NCBI GenBank assembly: GCA_951812285.1
Contig: OX638292.1
Location: forward strand, 480,774-544,773
Direction: 5' to 3'
Length of the DNA: 64,000 bases
Source: an uncultured Dehalococcoidia bacterium
Lineage (GTDB): Bacteria; Chloroflexota; Dehalococcoidia; Lucifugimonadales; UBA1127
Below are positions 34,553-43,914 of the stretch, piece after piece. Below the pieces are notes generated by a model. It saw only the letters and a list, made by a program, of their open reading frames with translations, ran no database searches and had not been told where the DNA came from. Position numbers and translations under genes: made by a program. Each line of letters starts with the position of its first letter. Within the stretch, counting starts at the first letter, position 1.

Positions 34553-35896
34553 ATGCCCTTGACGACATCTGACACCGAGTTCTCACAGCGACTTCCGTGG
34601 CAGGCGAGGCTGCCCTTCTTCTTCGGTTGGGTGATTGTCGCGGTCATTTTCCTGCGGGCTTTCACGACGGCCGGGGCCATTTGGTCCACCGCAGTGCTCT
34701 CCGTGCCCATGCAGGCGGACCTGGGCTGGAGCCAGTCTGCCATCTTCCTGGGCATCACGCTGCGGACACTTGGCGCCGCTGTTGGGGGGTTCTTCCTCGG
34801 CCGTTTCCTCGACTCGCGGCGGGGCGCGCCATTCCTGGCCGTGGGCAGCGCCTTCGTGTCCGGCTTTGGGATCATAGCCGTGTCCTTCGTCACCGAGGTG
34901 TGGCAGTTCTGGCTCATCTTTGGCGTGTTGAGCGGCATGCTCGGCGCGGGGCCGGGCGCGCTGATGCAAGCCGCGATTGTGCCCAAGTGGTTCGTGCGGA
35001 AGCGCGGACGCGCAACGGCGCTGGCGTCGATGGGCACTGGGTTGGCGGCGTTTCTGCTGCCCTTCACCGTGGCCAACGTGGTGGAGGCGCTGGACTGGCG
35101 GACCACGTTCCAGTTGCTGGGCGTCATGACCCTGATATTCGCGGTGTTGCCCGCAATGCTCATCAGGACGCGGCCAGAGGACGTGGGATTGCGGACGGAC
35201 GGTGACAAGGAGGGCTCGGAGGCGGCGGCGCGGGCACGGGCGGCGGACACGAGCCTCACAGCCGGCGAGGCATTCCGCACGACCACACTGTGGCTGCTTG
35301 TCGGCGCCGTATTCTTTGCCAGCTTCTCCCCCACTGCCTACCCCGCCAACTTGACGCCGACGTTCAGCGACAAGGGTTTCGACCTTACAACGGCGGGATT
35401 TGCCTTCAGCGCATACGGGTTCACTAGTTTCTTTGGCCGCTTCTTCTGGGGCTGGCTTGCAGACCGCATGCACATTCGCAAGACCCTGCTCATCGTCTGC
35501 GCATGGAACGGTCTGACCGTGCCCCTTCTGCTGCTCATGCCCGGCACCAGCGTGCTTGCCGCGGGCGCGATTGCCGGGTTCGGAATCGGCGCTTGGGTGG
35601 GCCTCAACCAGGTGGTCTGGGCGGCCTACTTTGGGCGGGCGAACCTCGGCGCGATTGCCGGCCGGGTCAGGCCCCTCATCACACTGTCCGGCGGCACGGG
35701 GCCATTCCTTGTGGCCGCGATGGCCGATTTCTTTGGCGGCTTCGGCGTCGGCATTATCGTCATGGCGCTGAGCTGGTGGGCGTCGTCCTTCTTCCTCTTC
35801 ATCGTCCGCCCCGTCCGGCGCCCCATGTTTGCCGACACGCCGCCGGTCGCGCCAGGCAGTCCCACCACGCAGGCGAACCCGAGTCAGGGAGGGTAA
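34553..35896 (+). CDS. MFS transporter, monocarboxylate/OFA-like
   Basis: A 447-residue transporter with 12 membrane segments. FFFGWVIVAVIFLRAFTTAGAIWS in helix 1 and LGWSQSAIFLGITLRTLGAA in helix 2 region, followed by the motif-A-like GRFLDSRRG, point to the oxalate/formate antiporter - monocarboxylate transporter group. A charged central loop (about residues 205-230, EGSEAAARARAA) joins the halves. A TATACT box at 34507-34512 may be its -10. Substrate unknown; the following oxidoreductase genes suggest an organic acid. Confidence 0.87.
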   Translation: MPLTTSDTEFSQRLPWQARLPFFFGWVIVAVIFLRAFTTAGAIWSTAVLSVPMQADLGWSQSAIFLGITLRTLGAAVGGFFLGRFLDSRRGAPFLAVGSAFVSGFGIIAVSFVTEVWQFWLIFGVLSGMLGAGPGALMQAAIVPKWFVRKRGRATALASMGTGLAAFLLPFTVANVVEALDWRTTFQLLGVMTLIFAVLPAMLIRTRPEDVGLRTDGDKEGSEAAARARAADTSLTAGEAFRTTTLWLLVGAVFFASFSPTAYPANLTPTFSDKGFDLTTAGFAFSAYGFTSFFGRFFWGWLADRMHIRKTLLIVCAWNGLTVPLLLLMPGTSVLAAGAIAGFGIGAWVGLNQVVWAAYFGRANLGAIAGRVRPLITLSGGTGPFLVAAMADFFGGFGVGIIVMALSWWASSFFLFIVRPVRRPMFADTPPVAPGSPTTQANPSQGG

Positions 35897-35900
35897 GACA

Positions 35901-37115
35901 ATGGCAACAGAACAACAGCGACTTCGTATCGGCTTCATCGGGCTTGGGATGGCGGGGTCCGGCATGGTGCGGAGCATGGTGGAGCACCCGGACGTCAGCA
36001 TTGCGGCGGCGGCAGACCGGCACGCCGAGCCGCGAGAGGCCTTCGCGCGGGACTTCGAGGCGGAGGTGTACGAGGACGCGGAGGCGCTGTGCGAGAGCCC
36101 CAACGTCGACTTCGTCTACGTCGCGACGCCGCACCAGTTCCACAAGGAACACGTCATCATGGCGGCCGAGCACGGCAAGCACGTCATCGTCGAGAAGCCG
36201 CTCGCGCTGACGATGGAGGACTGCGACGCGATCATCGAGGCCGTCGACCGGACCGGCGTCAAGGTGATCGTCGGGCACACACACAGCTACGACCCGGCCA
36301 TCCGCGTCATGCGGCAGATGATCGCGAGCGGCGACTACGGTCGGCTCGGCATGATCAACACCTGGAATTACACCAACTTCCTCTACCGGCCTCGGCGGCC
36401 CGAGGAGTTGGACACGTCGCTGGGCGGCGGGATCCTCTTCAACCAGGTACCGCACCAGGTGGACAGCGTGCGGGTGCTTGGCGGCGGGCTCGTGAAGAGC
36501 GTGCGAGCTGCGACGGGCATCTGGGACCCGGCGCGGCCTACGGAGGGCAGCCACTTGACGTTTCTGCAGTTCGAGGACGGTGCGGCGGCGTCGCTGGTGT
36601 ACAGCGGCTACGACCACTTCAGCACCGACGAGTTCAACGGCTGGATCGGCGAGGGCGGCGGCGCCAGCGCACCCGACAGTCACGGCCGGTCTCGGCGCTC
36701 GCTGGCGGGGGTGAACGGCCAGGAGGAGATCGACTTGCGGACGTCCGTGTACGCGTACAAGGGGCTGGGCGACCGGGCGGCGTCCGGGCCGCAGAACCAG
36801 CCGCGCTTCGGCGTCATGGTCGTGAGCTGCGAGCGCGGCGATTTGCGGCCGACGGCCAATGGCGTCGCCGTGTACACGGCCGAGGGAATGCGCGAGGAGT
36901 CGATCCCGCCGGGTCGCGGCGTGCCGGGGCGGGGCGACGTGATGGACGAGCTGTACAACGCCGTCGTCAACGGCGCGCCGCTGGTGCACGATGCTCGTTG
37001 GGGCAAGGCGACGGTGGAGGTGAGCCTCGCCATCCTGGAGTCGGCGCGGACTCGGCAAGAGATTGCGTTGGAACACCAGGTCGCTTTGCCCGCGGGAGCA
37101 TACGCCAGCGGCTAG
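35901..37115 (+). CDS. Gfo/Idh/MocA family oxidoreductase
   Basis: A 404-residue NAD(P)-dependent dehydrogenase. Rossmann motif GFIGLGMAGSGMV at residues 11-23, VATPHQFHKEHVIMAAEHGKHVIVEKPLALT with the EKP motif carrying the catalytic Lys, and a C-terminal beta-sheet domain. It begins 4 nt after the MFS stop with GGGAGGGTAAG as ribosome binding site; a longer frame from 35829 overlaps the MFS gene. Acts on a sugar, inositol or related polyol in most relatives. Confidence 0.9.
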   Translation: MATEQQRLRIGFIGLGMAGSGMVRSMVEHPDVSIAAAADRHAEPREAFARDFEAEVYEDAEALCESPNVDFVYVATPHQFHKEHVIMAAEHGKHVIVEKPLALTMEDCDAIIEAVDRTGVKVIVGHTHSYDPAIRVMRQMIASGDYGRLGMINTWNYTNFLYRPRRPEELDTSLGGGILFNQVPHQVDSVRVLGGGLVKSVRAATGIWDPARPTEGSHLTFLQFEDGAAASLVYSGYDHFSTDEFNGWIGEGGGASAPDSHGRSRRSLAGVNGQEEIDLRTSVYAYKGLGDRAASGPQNQPRFGVMVVSCERGDLRPTANGVAVYTAEGMREESIPPGRGVPGRGDVMDELYNAVVNGAPLVHDARWGKATVEVSLAILESARTRQEIALEHQVALPAGAYASG

Positions 37116-37156
37116 ATGGGACACATAGTACGGAGACAACGACTGGAGGGGCTGAC

Positions 37157-38203
37157 ATGAAGATTGCAGTGATAGGCGCGGGGGCCATTGGCGGAACGCT
37201 GGGCGGGCACATGACCCGCGGCGGCGAGGACGTCACCATCTTTGACACGTGGCAGGAGCACGTCGACAAGATGCGCAACGACGGGCTGTTCCTCGACGGC
37301 GTGCAGGGCGAGCACCTGGTGCAGGTGGACGCTCGCCACGTCCGCGAGCTGGAGGGCGCGTCGGACAAGTACGACCTCATCATCTGCGCGGTCAAGTCAT
37401 ACGACACGCCGTGGGCGATCGACCTGATGCTGCCGCACCTGGCCGAGGGCGGCTTCTTCGTCAGCCCGCAGAACAGCATCAACGAGGAGCAGATCGCGCC
37501 GCTGGTGGGCGCCAATCGAATGATAGGCTGCGTCAGCACGATCTCGGCGTGGCTGATGGAGGCCGGGCACGTTCGCCAGACCGGGTCGATGAGCCAGGCG
37601 CTGAAGGGCAACGTCTCCTTCACCGTCGGCGAGCTGGACGGGCGCGACACGGAGCGCGTGCAGATGGTGCGCGAGCTCTGGGACCACGCCGGCCACACCA
37701 CCGTGACCGACAACCTGTGGGGCGAGCGGTGGTCCAAGCTGGCCATCAACTGCATGGCGAACCCAACGGCGGGCATGACGGGACTCACGAGCCACGAGGT
37801 GCGCGCCAACCCGACGTCACGGAGCATGATGCTGAAGTTCGGCGCGGAGGCAATCCGCGTGGGCCGCACGCTGGGGCACTCGATACCGTCGCCGATGAAG
37901 GGGTTCAGCCTGGACGACATCGAGGCGGCGGCGTGGGAGGGCAACGCCGAGCTGGAGGCGACGTTCTCCGGTCCGCCGCCGGCCGTGGCGGGCTATCCGT
38001 CGCTGTACCAGGACGTGATGAAGGGACGGAAGACGGAGGTTGATTATCTCAACGGCCTCATCGTGAAGAAGGGCAACGAGATCGGCGTCGCGGCGCCGTG
38101 GAGCGCGGCGGCGGTCACGGTCATCAAGGGCGTGGAGTCCGGCGAGTTCCCCGTCGGCATGGAGAACGTGGAGCGCGTGGGGCGAATCGCGAGCGCGGGG
38201 TAG
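37157..38203 (+). CDS. ketopantoate reductase family protein (PanE/ApbA)
   Basis: A 348-residue reductase: AVIGAGAIGGTLGGHMTRGGEDV at the N-terminus, VKSYDTPW with the conserved Lys, VSPQNSINEE, and KLAINCMANPTAGMTGL in the C-terminal domain. It is longer than biosynthetic PanE and follows the Gfo/Idh/MocA gene by 41 nt, so a catabolic role on a 2-keto acid is more likely than pantothenate synthesis. GGAGGGG precedes the ATG. Confidence 0.85.
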   Translation: MKIAVIGAGAIGGTLGGHMTRGGEDVTIFDTWQEHVDKMRNDGLFLDGVQGEHLVQVDARHVRELEGASDKYDLIICAVKSYDTPWAIDLMLPHLAEGGFFVSPQNSINEEQIAPLVGANRMIGCVSTISAWLMEAGHVRQTGSMSQALKGNVSFTVGELDGRDTERVQMVRELWDHAGHTTVTDNLWGERWSKLAINCMANPTAGMTGLTSHEVRANPTSRSMMLKFGAEAIRVGRTLGHSIPSPMKGFSLDDIEAAAWEGNAELEATFSGPPPAVAGYPSLYQDVMKGRKTEVDYLNGLIVKKGNEIGVAAPWSAAAVTVIKGVESGEFPVGMENVERVGRIASAG

Positions 38204-38233
38204 ACAGAAACACAATCGCAAGGAGCCAAGAGC

Positions 38234-38989
38234 ATGGACCTGGAACTGGAAGGCAAGCGGGCAATCGTCACCGGCGGGAGCCGGGGCATCGGCAAGCAGA
38301 TCGCGCGGGTGCTTGGTCAGGAGGGCGCGGATGTCGCCATTGCGGCGCGGGACGCTGAGCGGCTGGCGGCCACCGCGGAGGAGCTGGCGACGGAGACGGG
38401 CCGGCGCGTGCTGCCCTACACCGTCGACACGGGCGACGACGACTCGGTGCGCGACATGGTGAGCCGCGCCGTTGCCGACCTCGGCGGTGTGGACATCCTG
38501 ATCAACGGCGCGGCGATGCCCGGCGGATTCGCGCCGCCGCCAAAGCTGGACGGAATCACCGTCGAGGCCCTGTGGGACGACGTGAACGTCAAGGTCATGG
38601 GCTACATCCGCTGCGCACAGGCGGTCGCGCCGCACATGATCGCGCAGGGCTGGGGCCGCATCGTCAACCTGAGCGGCATGGCGGCACGGCAGAGCGGCAC
38701 CACCATCGGCAGCATGCGCAACGTGGCGGTTGTGGCGATGACCAAGAACCTCGCCGACGAGCTGGGCGAGCACGGCATCAACGTGACCGTGGTGCACCCG
38801 GGCGGCACTCGCACGGAGCGCACGACGCCCGAGGCTGAGGAGCGGCTGGCGGGCAACACGCTCCGCCGGGTCATTGACGCAGCGGACGTTGCCAACGTTG
38901 TAGCCTTCCTGTGCTCGCCCAAGGCCGTGGCCATCACGGGCGACGTCATCGCGGCGGGTGGCGGCGTGGGGCGGGCGATCCACTACTAG
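38234..38989 (+). CDS. short-chain dehydrogenase/reductase
   Basis: A 251-residue classical SDR: VTGGSRGIGKQIA cofactor loop, INGAAMPGG in place of NNAG, Ser in IVNLSGMAARQSG, and ALCSPKAVAITGDVIAAGGG at the C-terminus. The catalytic Tyr position is weak: the expected YxxxK seems replaced (MRNVAVVAMTKNL gives the Lys but no Tyr four residues before). This could reduce or alter activity. Gene order suggests co-transcription with the preceding reductase (30-nt gap) and the synthetase that follows. Confidence 0.85.
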   Translation: MDLELEGKRAIVTGGSRGIGKQIARVLGQEGADVAIAARDAERLAATAEELATETGRRVLPYTVDTGDDDSVRDMVSRAVADLGGVDILINGAAMPGGFAPPPKLDGITVEALWDDVNVKVMGYIRCAQAVAPHMIAQGWGRIVNLSGMAARQSGTTIGSMRNVAVVAMTKNLADELGEHGINVTVVHPGGTRTERTTPEAEERLAGNTLRRVIDAADVANVVAFLCSPKAVAITGDVIAAGGGVGRAIHY

Positions 38990-39016
38990 CCGACTGTTCT
39001 ATTTCGGAGCGGCGAC

Positions 39017-41020
39017 ATGACCCAAATCCGGGAGGGCGACCTGCTGTGGTCGCCCTCTGATGAGCGCAAGGCGCAGGCCAACATTACCCGCTACATGGCG
39101 TGGCTACGGGAGTCGCGCGGGTTAGACTTCGACTCGTACGACGAGCTCTGGCGCTGGTCAGTGGATGACCTGGAGGCGTTCTGGGCGAGCATCTGGGACT
39201 ACTTCGGCGTGAGGGCGCACCGGCCGTACAAGCGTGTGCTCGCCGACCGGAGCATGCCGGGCGCGAAGTGGTTTACGGGCGCAGAGCTCAACTACGCCGA
39301 GCACGCCCTCGCGCGGCGCGATGAGCATGTCGCGCTGCTGTGGCGCAACGAGGACGGCCCCGGCGGGGAGATGCGCTACGACGAGCTCTGCCGCGCGGTG
39401 GCGTCCGTCGCGGCGGGGTTGCGGCGGCTCGGCGTTGGGCGCGGCGACCGGGTTGCAGCGTACCTTCCCAACATTCCCGAGGCCGTCATCGCATTTCTGG
39501 CGACGGCAAGCATCGGGGCGGTGTGGTCGTCGTGCTCGCCGGACTTCGGCGAGCGCAGCGTGGTGGACCGCTTCCAGCAGATCGAGCCGACAGTGCTCAT
39601 CACGGTGGACGGGTACCGCTACGGCGGGCGCGAGTTCGACCGCGCCGCGGTGTCGGAGGATGTGCGACGGAGCCTGCCGGGGCTCAAGGCAATGGTCGTC
39701 GTCGGGAACCTCGGCGGGCGCGCGCTGCCGGCGGGTGCGGTGCGGTGGGAGGAACTGCTCGGCGAGGATGCGGAGCTTTTCTTCGAGCCGGTGCCCTTCG
39801 GCCACCCGCTCTGGGTGCTGTACTCGTCAGGGACGACGGGGCTGCCCAAGGCCATCGTGCAGAGCCACGGCGGCATTCTTGTCGAGCACTTTAAGACGCT
39901 GGCCTTCCACTTCGACCTCACTGAGGACGACCGATTCTTCTGGTTCAGCACGACGGGGTGGATGATGTGGAACGTGCTGGTCAGCGGCCTGCTAGTGGGC
40001 GCGACGTGCGTCCTCTACGACGGGAGCCCCGGCCACCCCGACATGAACGTGCTGTGGCGGCTGGCGCAGGACACGGGCATCACCTATTTCGGGACAAGCG
40101 CGCCGTTCCTCGCCGCATGCGCCAAATCGGGCGTGGAGCCGGGGCGCGACTTCGACCTGAGCGCGCTGCGGGGCATTGGCTCGACGGCGTCGCCGTTGCC
40201 GCCGGAGTCATTCACGTGGGTGTACGAGCACGTCAAGCGCGACGTCGTGCTCGGCTCGGCGAGCGGCGGGACCGACGTCTGCACGGCGCAGGCGGGCCCT
40301 TGTCCGATATTGCCTGTACACGCGGGTGAGCTGCAGTGCCGTGAGCTCGGCGTGGCGCTTGAGTCGTTCGACGAGGCGGGGCAGCCGGCCGTCGGGCGCG
40401 TGGGCGAGCTCGTCGTCACGGCGCCGATGCCGTCGATGCCCATCTTCCTGTTGGGCGACGCCGACGGCAGCAAGCACCACGAGAGCTACTTCGGCATGTA
40501 CCCCGGCATCTGGCGGCATGGCGACTGGATGAAGGTGACGGAGCGCGGAAGCTGCGTCATCTACGGGCGGTCGGACTCGACGCTGAACCGCGGCGGCGTG
40601 CGCATGGGCACCAGCGAGTTTTACAGCGTCGTGGAGGAGTTTCCGGAGGTGGCCGACAGCCTGGTGGTCGACACGAGCGCGCTCGGCGAGGAGGGGCAGC
40701 TTCTGCTGTTCCTCTTGATGCGGGAGGGCTTCTCGCTCGATGAGGCGCTGATTTCGCAAATCAAGGACCGGATCCGGTCAGCGCTTTCTCCTCGGCACGT
40801 GCCGAGCGCGGTCTATGCCGCGCCCGCGGTGCCTCGGACGCTGAACGGGAAGAAGGTCGAGGTGCCGGTGAAGCGCATCCTGCAGGGCGCGTCCATGGAG
40901 TACGTCGCGGCTGAGGCATCGATGGTGAACCCGGAGGCGATGTCGTACTTCGTGGGCCTTGCGAATGAACTACGCGGGGCGTCGCAGGTCGTCGGACGGA
41001 GGGACGTCAGCGATGTATAA
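39017..41020 (+). CDS. acetoacetyl-CoA synthetase
   Basis: A 667-residue adenylate-forming ligase that makes acetoacetyl-CoA (or a similar 3-keto acyl-CoA) with ATP. N-terminal AACS-specific region (WRWSVDDLEAFWASIWDYF, YAEHAL), P-loop-like YSSGTTGLPKAIVQSHGG, FSTTGWMMWN, the aromatic motif near YFGMYPGIWRHGDW and the C-terminal GRSDSTLNRGGVRMG hinge, with the catalytic Lys in TLNGKKVEVPVKR. Length fits AACS (about 640-670). It would feed products of the upstream dehydrogenases into central metabolism. Confidence 0.93.
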   Translation: MTQIREGDLLWSPSDERKAQANITRYMAWLRESRGLDFDSYDELWRWSVDDLEAFWASIWDYFGVRAHRPYKRVLADRSMPGAKWFTGAELNYAEHALARRDEHVALLWRNEDGPGGEMRYDELCRAVASVAAGLRRLGVGRGDRVAAYLPNIPEAVIAFLATASIGAVWSSCSPDFGERSVVDRFQQIEPTVLITVDGYRYGGREFDRAAVSEDVRRSLPGLKAMVVVGNLGGRALPAGAVRWEELLGEDAELFFEPVPFGHPLWVLYSSGTTGLPKAIVQSHGGILVEHFKTLAFHFDLTEDDRFFWFSTTGWMMWNVLVSGLLVGATCVLYDGSPGHPDMNVLWRLAQDTGITYFGTSAPFLAACAKSGVEPGRDFDLSALRGIGSTASPLPPESFTWVYEHVKRDVVLGSASGGTDVCTAQAGPCPILPVHAGELQCRELGVALESFDEAGQPAVGRVGELVVTAPMPSMPIFLLGDADGSKHHESYFGMYPGIWRHGDWMKVTERGSCVIYGRSDSTLNRGGVRMGTSEFYSVVEEFPEVADSLVVDTSALGEEGQLLLFLLMREGFSLDEALISQIKDRIRSALSPRHVPSAVYAAPAVPRTLNGKKVEVPVKRILQGASMEYVAAEASMVNPEAMSYFVGLANELRGASQVVGRRDVSDV

Positions 41021-41471
41021 GGAAGCACTGTTCCGGCGGCTGAATGCCAGCTGGCAGGAGCTGCAGGACGCCATCACCGGCCTGCCGGACGAGGCGATGG
41101 TCAAGCCCGGCGCCGTGGGTGAGTGGTCCGTGCGGGACGTCATCGCCCACATCGCCACGTGGGAGGAAGAGGCGCTCAAGGCGCTTCCCATCATCGTCGA
41201 GGGCGGCAAGCTGCCTCGGTACGCGAGTCAAGGCGGCATCGACGCGTTCAATGCGCGGCAGCAGGCGGCAAAGAGGCAGCTCAGCCTGGAGCGGTTGCGG
41301 CTGGAGATGGACGCGACGCACCAGCGGCTGCTCGCGCTGCTCGACCGGGTCCCGGAGTCGGCCTACGCCCGCGAGGGACGCTTCCTCAAGCGGCTTCGGC
41401 TGGACGCCTACGGCCACTGGCGGCTGCACGCGGAGGACGTGCGCCGGTGGAGGGCGTCGCAGGGGTTGTAG
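41013..41471 (+). CDS. DinB/ClbS-like four-helix protein
   Basis: A 152-residue putative metal-binding four-helix protein of the DinB/DfsB (ClbS) superfamily. WSVRDVIAHIATWEEEAL near residues 37-54 gives the first conserved His, and AYGHWRLHAEDV near the end the others. Start at 41013 overlaps the synthetase stop by 8 nt and follows GGAGGGA. Functions in this family range from thiol transferases to damage-response proteins. Confidence 0.75.
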   Translation: MYKEALFRRLNASWQELQDAITGLPDEAMVKPGAVGEWSVRDVIAHIATWEEEALKALPIIVEGGKLPRYASQGGIDAFNARQQAAKRQLSLERLRLEMDATHQRLLALLDRVPESAYAREGRFLKRLRLDAYGHWRLHAEDVRRWRASQGL

Positions 41472-41512
41472 CGCCGGCGTCCACCCAGTCCCGATTTGTT
41501 GCGTGAACGTGG

Positions 41513-41518
41513 TACACT
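41513..41518 (+). promoter_or_regulatory. extended -10 box implying a leaderless mRNA
   Basis: TGGTACACT gives an extended -10 (TGN plus TACACT at 41513-41518). The ATG at 41525 follows after 6 nt and no ribosome binding site is present, so transcription probably starts at the ATG itself. Confidence 0.5.
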
Positions 41519-41524
41519 TGTCGC

Positions 41525-42076
41525 ATGCAGCAAGATACGCCTGGTTTCAGCGCGCCCCACGACCGGTCATTCTTCCAGATGATCAACTTTTACATCGCCA
41601 TTGGCGTTGTCATCTTCGGACTCTGGACCGGGGAGCTATTCCTCGCAGCGCTGGGCTTAGTGGTAGGAGCAGTCTACTGGTTCACCACGCCTCGGCACTA
41701 CCACATCACGTCAGACAGCCTCGTCGTCCTGTACGGGCAGCCCCGGATACTTGTGGTGCCCTTCGACGCAATCTTCGATGTCAACATCGTTCGTGTGCCG
41801 CTCACGTCCGGCATCTTCATTCGGCGGGTCAACAAGGCCGGCGTCATCATCAGGCCGAAAGACATGGAGGGCTTCGTCGGGCAGCTATGGACGGCGCTGA
41901 GCGTCGCCGGGGCGCCCGCGATTCAGAACATGATGGCGCAGCCGACTTTCTCCGAGGACGAGCCCGACACCGAGTCCGATGAAGACCAACCGTCGCCGGA
42001 AGGCGCCCTGCCTCCCGACGACGACATTCGCGCAAATGACATCCCGGAGGCGGATGGCCCTCCCTCAGGCCGCTGA
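41525..42076 (+). CDS. membrane-anchored PH-like domain protein
   Basis: A 183-residue protein with two adjacent membrane helices (about residues 18-35 and 38-55, FYIAIGVVIFGLW and FLAALGLVVGAVYWF). A beta-rich domain follows (HYHITSDSLVVLYGQPRILVVPFDAIFDVNIV), like bacterial PH (bPH2/YdbT) domains. The C-terminal tail from residue ~140 is acidic and disordered (EDEPDTESDEDQPSPEG). Function unknown; likely leaderless. Confidence 0.65.
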   Translation: MQQDTPGFSAPHDRSFFQMINFYIAIGVVIFGLWTGELFLAALGLVVGAVYWFTTPRHYHITSDSLVVLYGQPRILVVPFDAIFDVNIVRVPLTSGIFIRRVNKAGVIIRPKDMEGFVGQLWTALSVAGAPAIQNMMAQPTFSEDEPDTESDEDQPSPEGALPPDDDIRANDIPEADGPPSGR

Positions 42077-42112
42077 CGCCGAGGGCCTCGGCCGGCGGAG
42101 TGGGAGGAACCT

Positions 42113-43036
42113 GTGGCAGACACTGTCAACATCGGGCTACGCATCCCGTCCATTCACCCCTGCGACACCGACGCCCTGCGCAGCTATGTGCTTGAGGCGG
42201 AGGCGCTTGGCTTCCACTCCATCTGGGTGGGCGACCACGTCTTCTATCGCGTCGACATCCTTGACCCGCTGACCATGCTCACGTGGGTGGCCGCGCAGAC
42301 GACGCGCGTCCGGCTGGGCACTGCCGTCATGCTGACGGCGTACCGCAACCCCGTGTTGCTGGCCAAGGCGGCCTCCTCGCTCGACCACCTCTCCGGCGGG
42401 CGGCTGACGCTCGGCGTCTCCATCGGCGGCTCGGAGGCCGAGTTCAACAGCCTCGGCGTGCCGATGAACAAACGCGTGACGCACCTTCGTGAGAACGTCG
42501 CGATCATGCGCAGGCTGTGGGCCGAGGAGGATGTCGAGTACGAGGGCAACTTCCACCGCATCGAGGGCGGGACGATGACGCCGCGGCCCGCTCAGAAGCC
42601 CGGCGTACCCATCTGGTTCGGCGGCGCCAGCGAGGCGATGCACCGCCGGCTCGCGGGCATCGCCGACGGCTGGGTCGGGCCCGGGGGCATGCCGGCGGAC
42701 ACCTTCGTCGACGGGGTCAAGCGCGTGCGGGACTTCGCTGCAGAGCAGGGCCGGGACCCGGACACGCTGGGGTTCGGCAAGCTCATCAACGTTAGCATCG
42801 ACCCGCGCCGGGATAGGGCCCTCGAGTTGGCGCGGGCGCACTGGAACAACTACTACGGACCCAACTTCAACGTTGAGCGTTCGGCCATCTGCGGCGAGCC
42901 TGAAGAGGTGGGCTCCGCGCTCTGGGAATTTGGCGAGGCGGAGGCGTCCGAGGTGACGCTCGCGATTGAGATCTCCAACCTGGACCTGGAGCAGCTGCAG
43001 TTGCTGGCGGAGACCATGGGCGTCAAGCCCGCGTGA
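42113..43036 (+). CDS. LLM-class flavin-dependent oxidoreductase
   Basis: A 307-residue luciferase-like TIM-barrel oxidoreductase using FMN or F420. GFHSIWVGDHVFYR, TRVRLGTAVMLTAYRNPVLLAKAASSLDHLSGGRLTLGV and PVWFGG-like PIWFGGASEAMHRR are the family marks. The start is GTG at 42113, with GGGAGG 5 nt upstream. Three members of this class occur in the window (also 49190 and 60612). Such enzymes are numerous in SAR202 genomes, where roles in oxidising recalcitrant organic matter were proposed. Confidence 0.9.
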   Translation: MADTVNIGLRIPSIHPCDTDALRSYVLEAEALGFHSIWVGDHVFYRVDILDPLTMLTWVAAQTTRVRLGTAVMLTAYRNPVLLAKAASSLDHLSGGRLTLGVSIGGSEAEFNSLGVPMNKRVTHLRENVAIMRRLWAEEDVEYEGNFHRIEGGTMTPRPAQKPGVPIWFGGASEAMHRRLAGIADGWVGPGGMPADTFVDGVKRVRDFAAEQGRDPDTLGFGKLINVSIDPRRDRALELARAHWNNYYGPNFNVERSAICGEPEEVGSALWEFGEAEASEVTLAIEISNLDLEQLQLLAETMGVKPA

Positions 43037-43049
43037 GAGGAGCTACGGA

Positions 43050-43913
43050 ATGGACGCAGGACTCGTTGAGATTGTTGAGGCAGGCGAAGCACAGCGACTG
43101 GCAACCGGGTTCGTGTTCACGGAGGGGCCGCTGTGGGTCGCCGATGGCTATTGGCTCTTCGTTGACGTCCGCACGAGCCACGTCTACAAGGTCGTGCCCG
43201 GCGGCGAGGCAGAGGTGGTCCGGGAGAACAGCGACCAGTCGAACGGGATGACCTACGACATGCAGGGGCGCATCCTGGTGTGCGAGATGGAGAGCCGGCA
43301 GGTGCAGCGCTGGGAGAGTGATGGCTCGCTGACGCCGATCGCGACGCACTGGGACGGCAAGCGGCTGAACAGGCCCAACGACGTCATCTGCGCATCCGAC
43401 GGCAGCGTCTACTTCACGGACCCCGGCATCCGCATGGAGGAACACGAGAAGGAGCTGGACTTCTTCGGCGTGTACCGCCTGAGCCCCGACGGCGACCTGC
43501 AGCCCATCATCCGGGACTTCGAGTTTCCGAACGGGCTTGCGCTGTCGCCGGACGAGAAGACGCTGTACGTGGCCAACACGCGGCCCGACATGCACATTCG
43601 CGCCTTCGACGTGCAGCCCGACGGGACGGTCGCCAACGGGCGGGTCTTCGCCGAGATGGTTTCGGACGCGCCAGAGGGTGCGCCGGACGGCATGAAGGTC
43701 GACACGGAGGGCCGCGTCTTCTGCACGGGGCCCGGCGGGGTCTGGGTCTACAGTCCCGACGGCGAGCACCTCGGCACCATCGTACTGCCGGAGGTCCCGG
43801 CCAATTGCGCCTTCGGGGGCGACGACTACCGCACGCTCTTCTTCACGGCGCGGACGTCGGTGTACTCGGTGCGGGTGACGACGCCGGGCGTCAGGCCGCC
43901 GGGGCCACCGTAG
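43050..43913 (+). CDS. SMP-30/gluconolactonase family protein
   Basis: A 287-residue six-bladed beta-propeller hydrolase. FTEGPLWVADGYWLFVDV (metal Glu), RPNDVICASDGSVYFTDPG (metal Asn/Asp), NGLALSPDEKTLYVANT and PDGMKVDTEGRVFCTG are standard. Acts on lactones, possibly products of the sugar- or aromatic-acid oxidations nearby. Start at 43050 chosen for GAGAGGAG upstream; the earlier in-frame ATG overlaps the LLM gene. Converges with the MFS gene (1-base gap). Confidence 0.9.
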   Translation: MDAGLVEIVEAGEAQRLATGFVFTEGPLWVADGYWLFVDVRTSHVYKVVPGGEAEVVRENSDQSNGMTYDMQGRILVCEMESRQVQRWESDGSLTPIATHWDGKRLNRPNDVICASDGSVYFTDPGIRMEEHEKELDFFGVYRLSPDGDLQPIIRDFEFPNGLALSPDEKTLYVANTRPDMHIRAFDVQPDGTVANGRVFAEMVSDAPEGAPDGMKVDTEGRVFCTGPGGVWVYSPDGEHLGTIVLPEVPANCAFGGDDYRTLFFTARTSVYSVRVTTPGVRPPGPP

Positions 43914-43914
43914 C

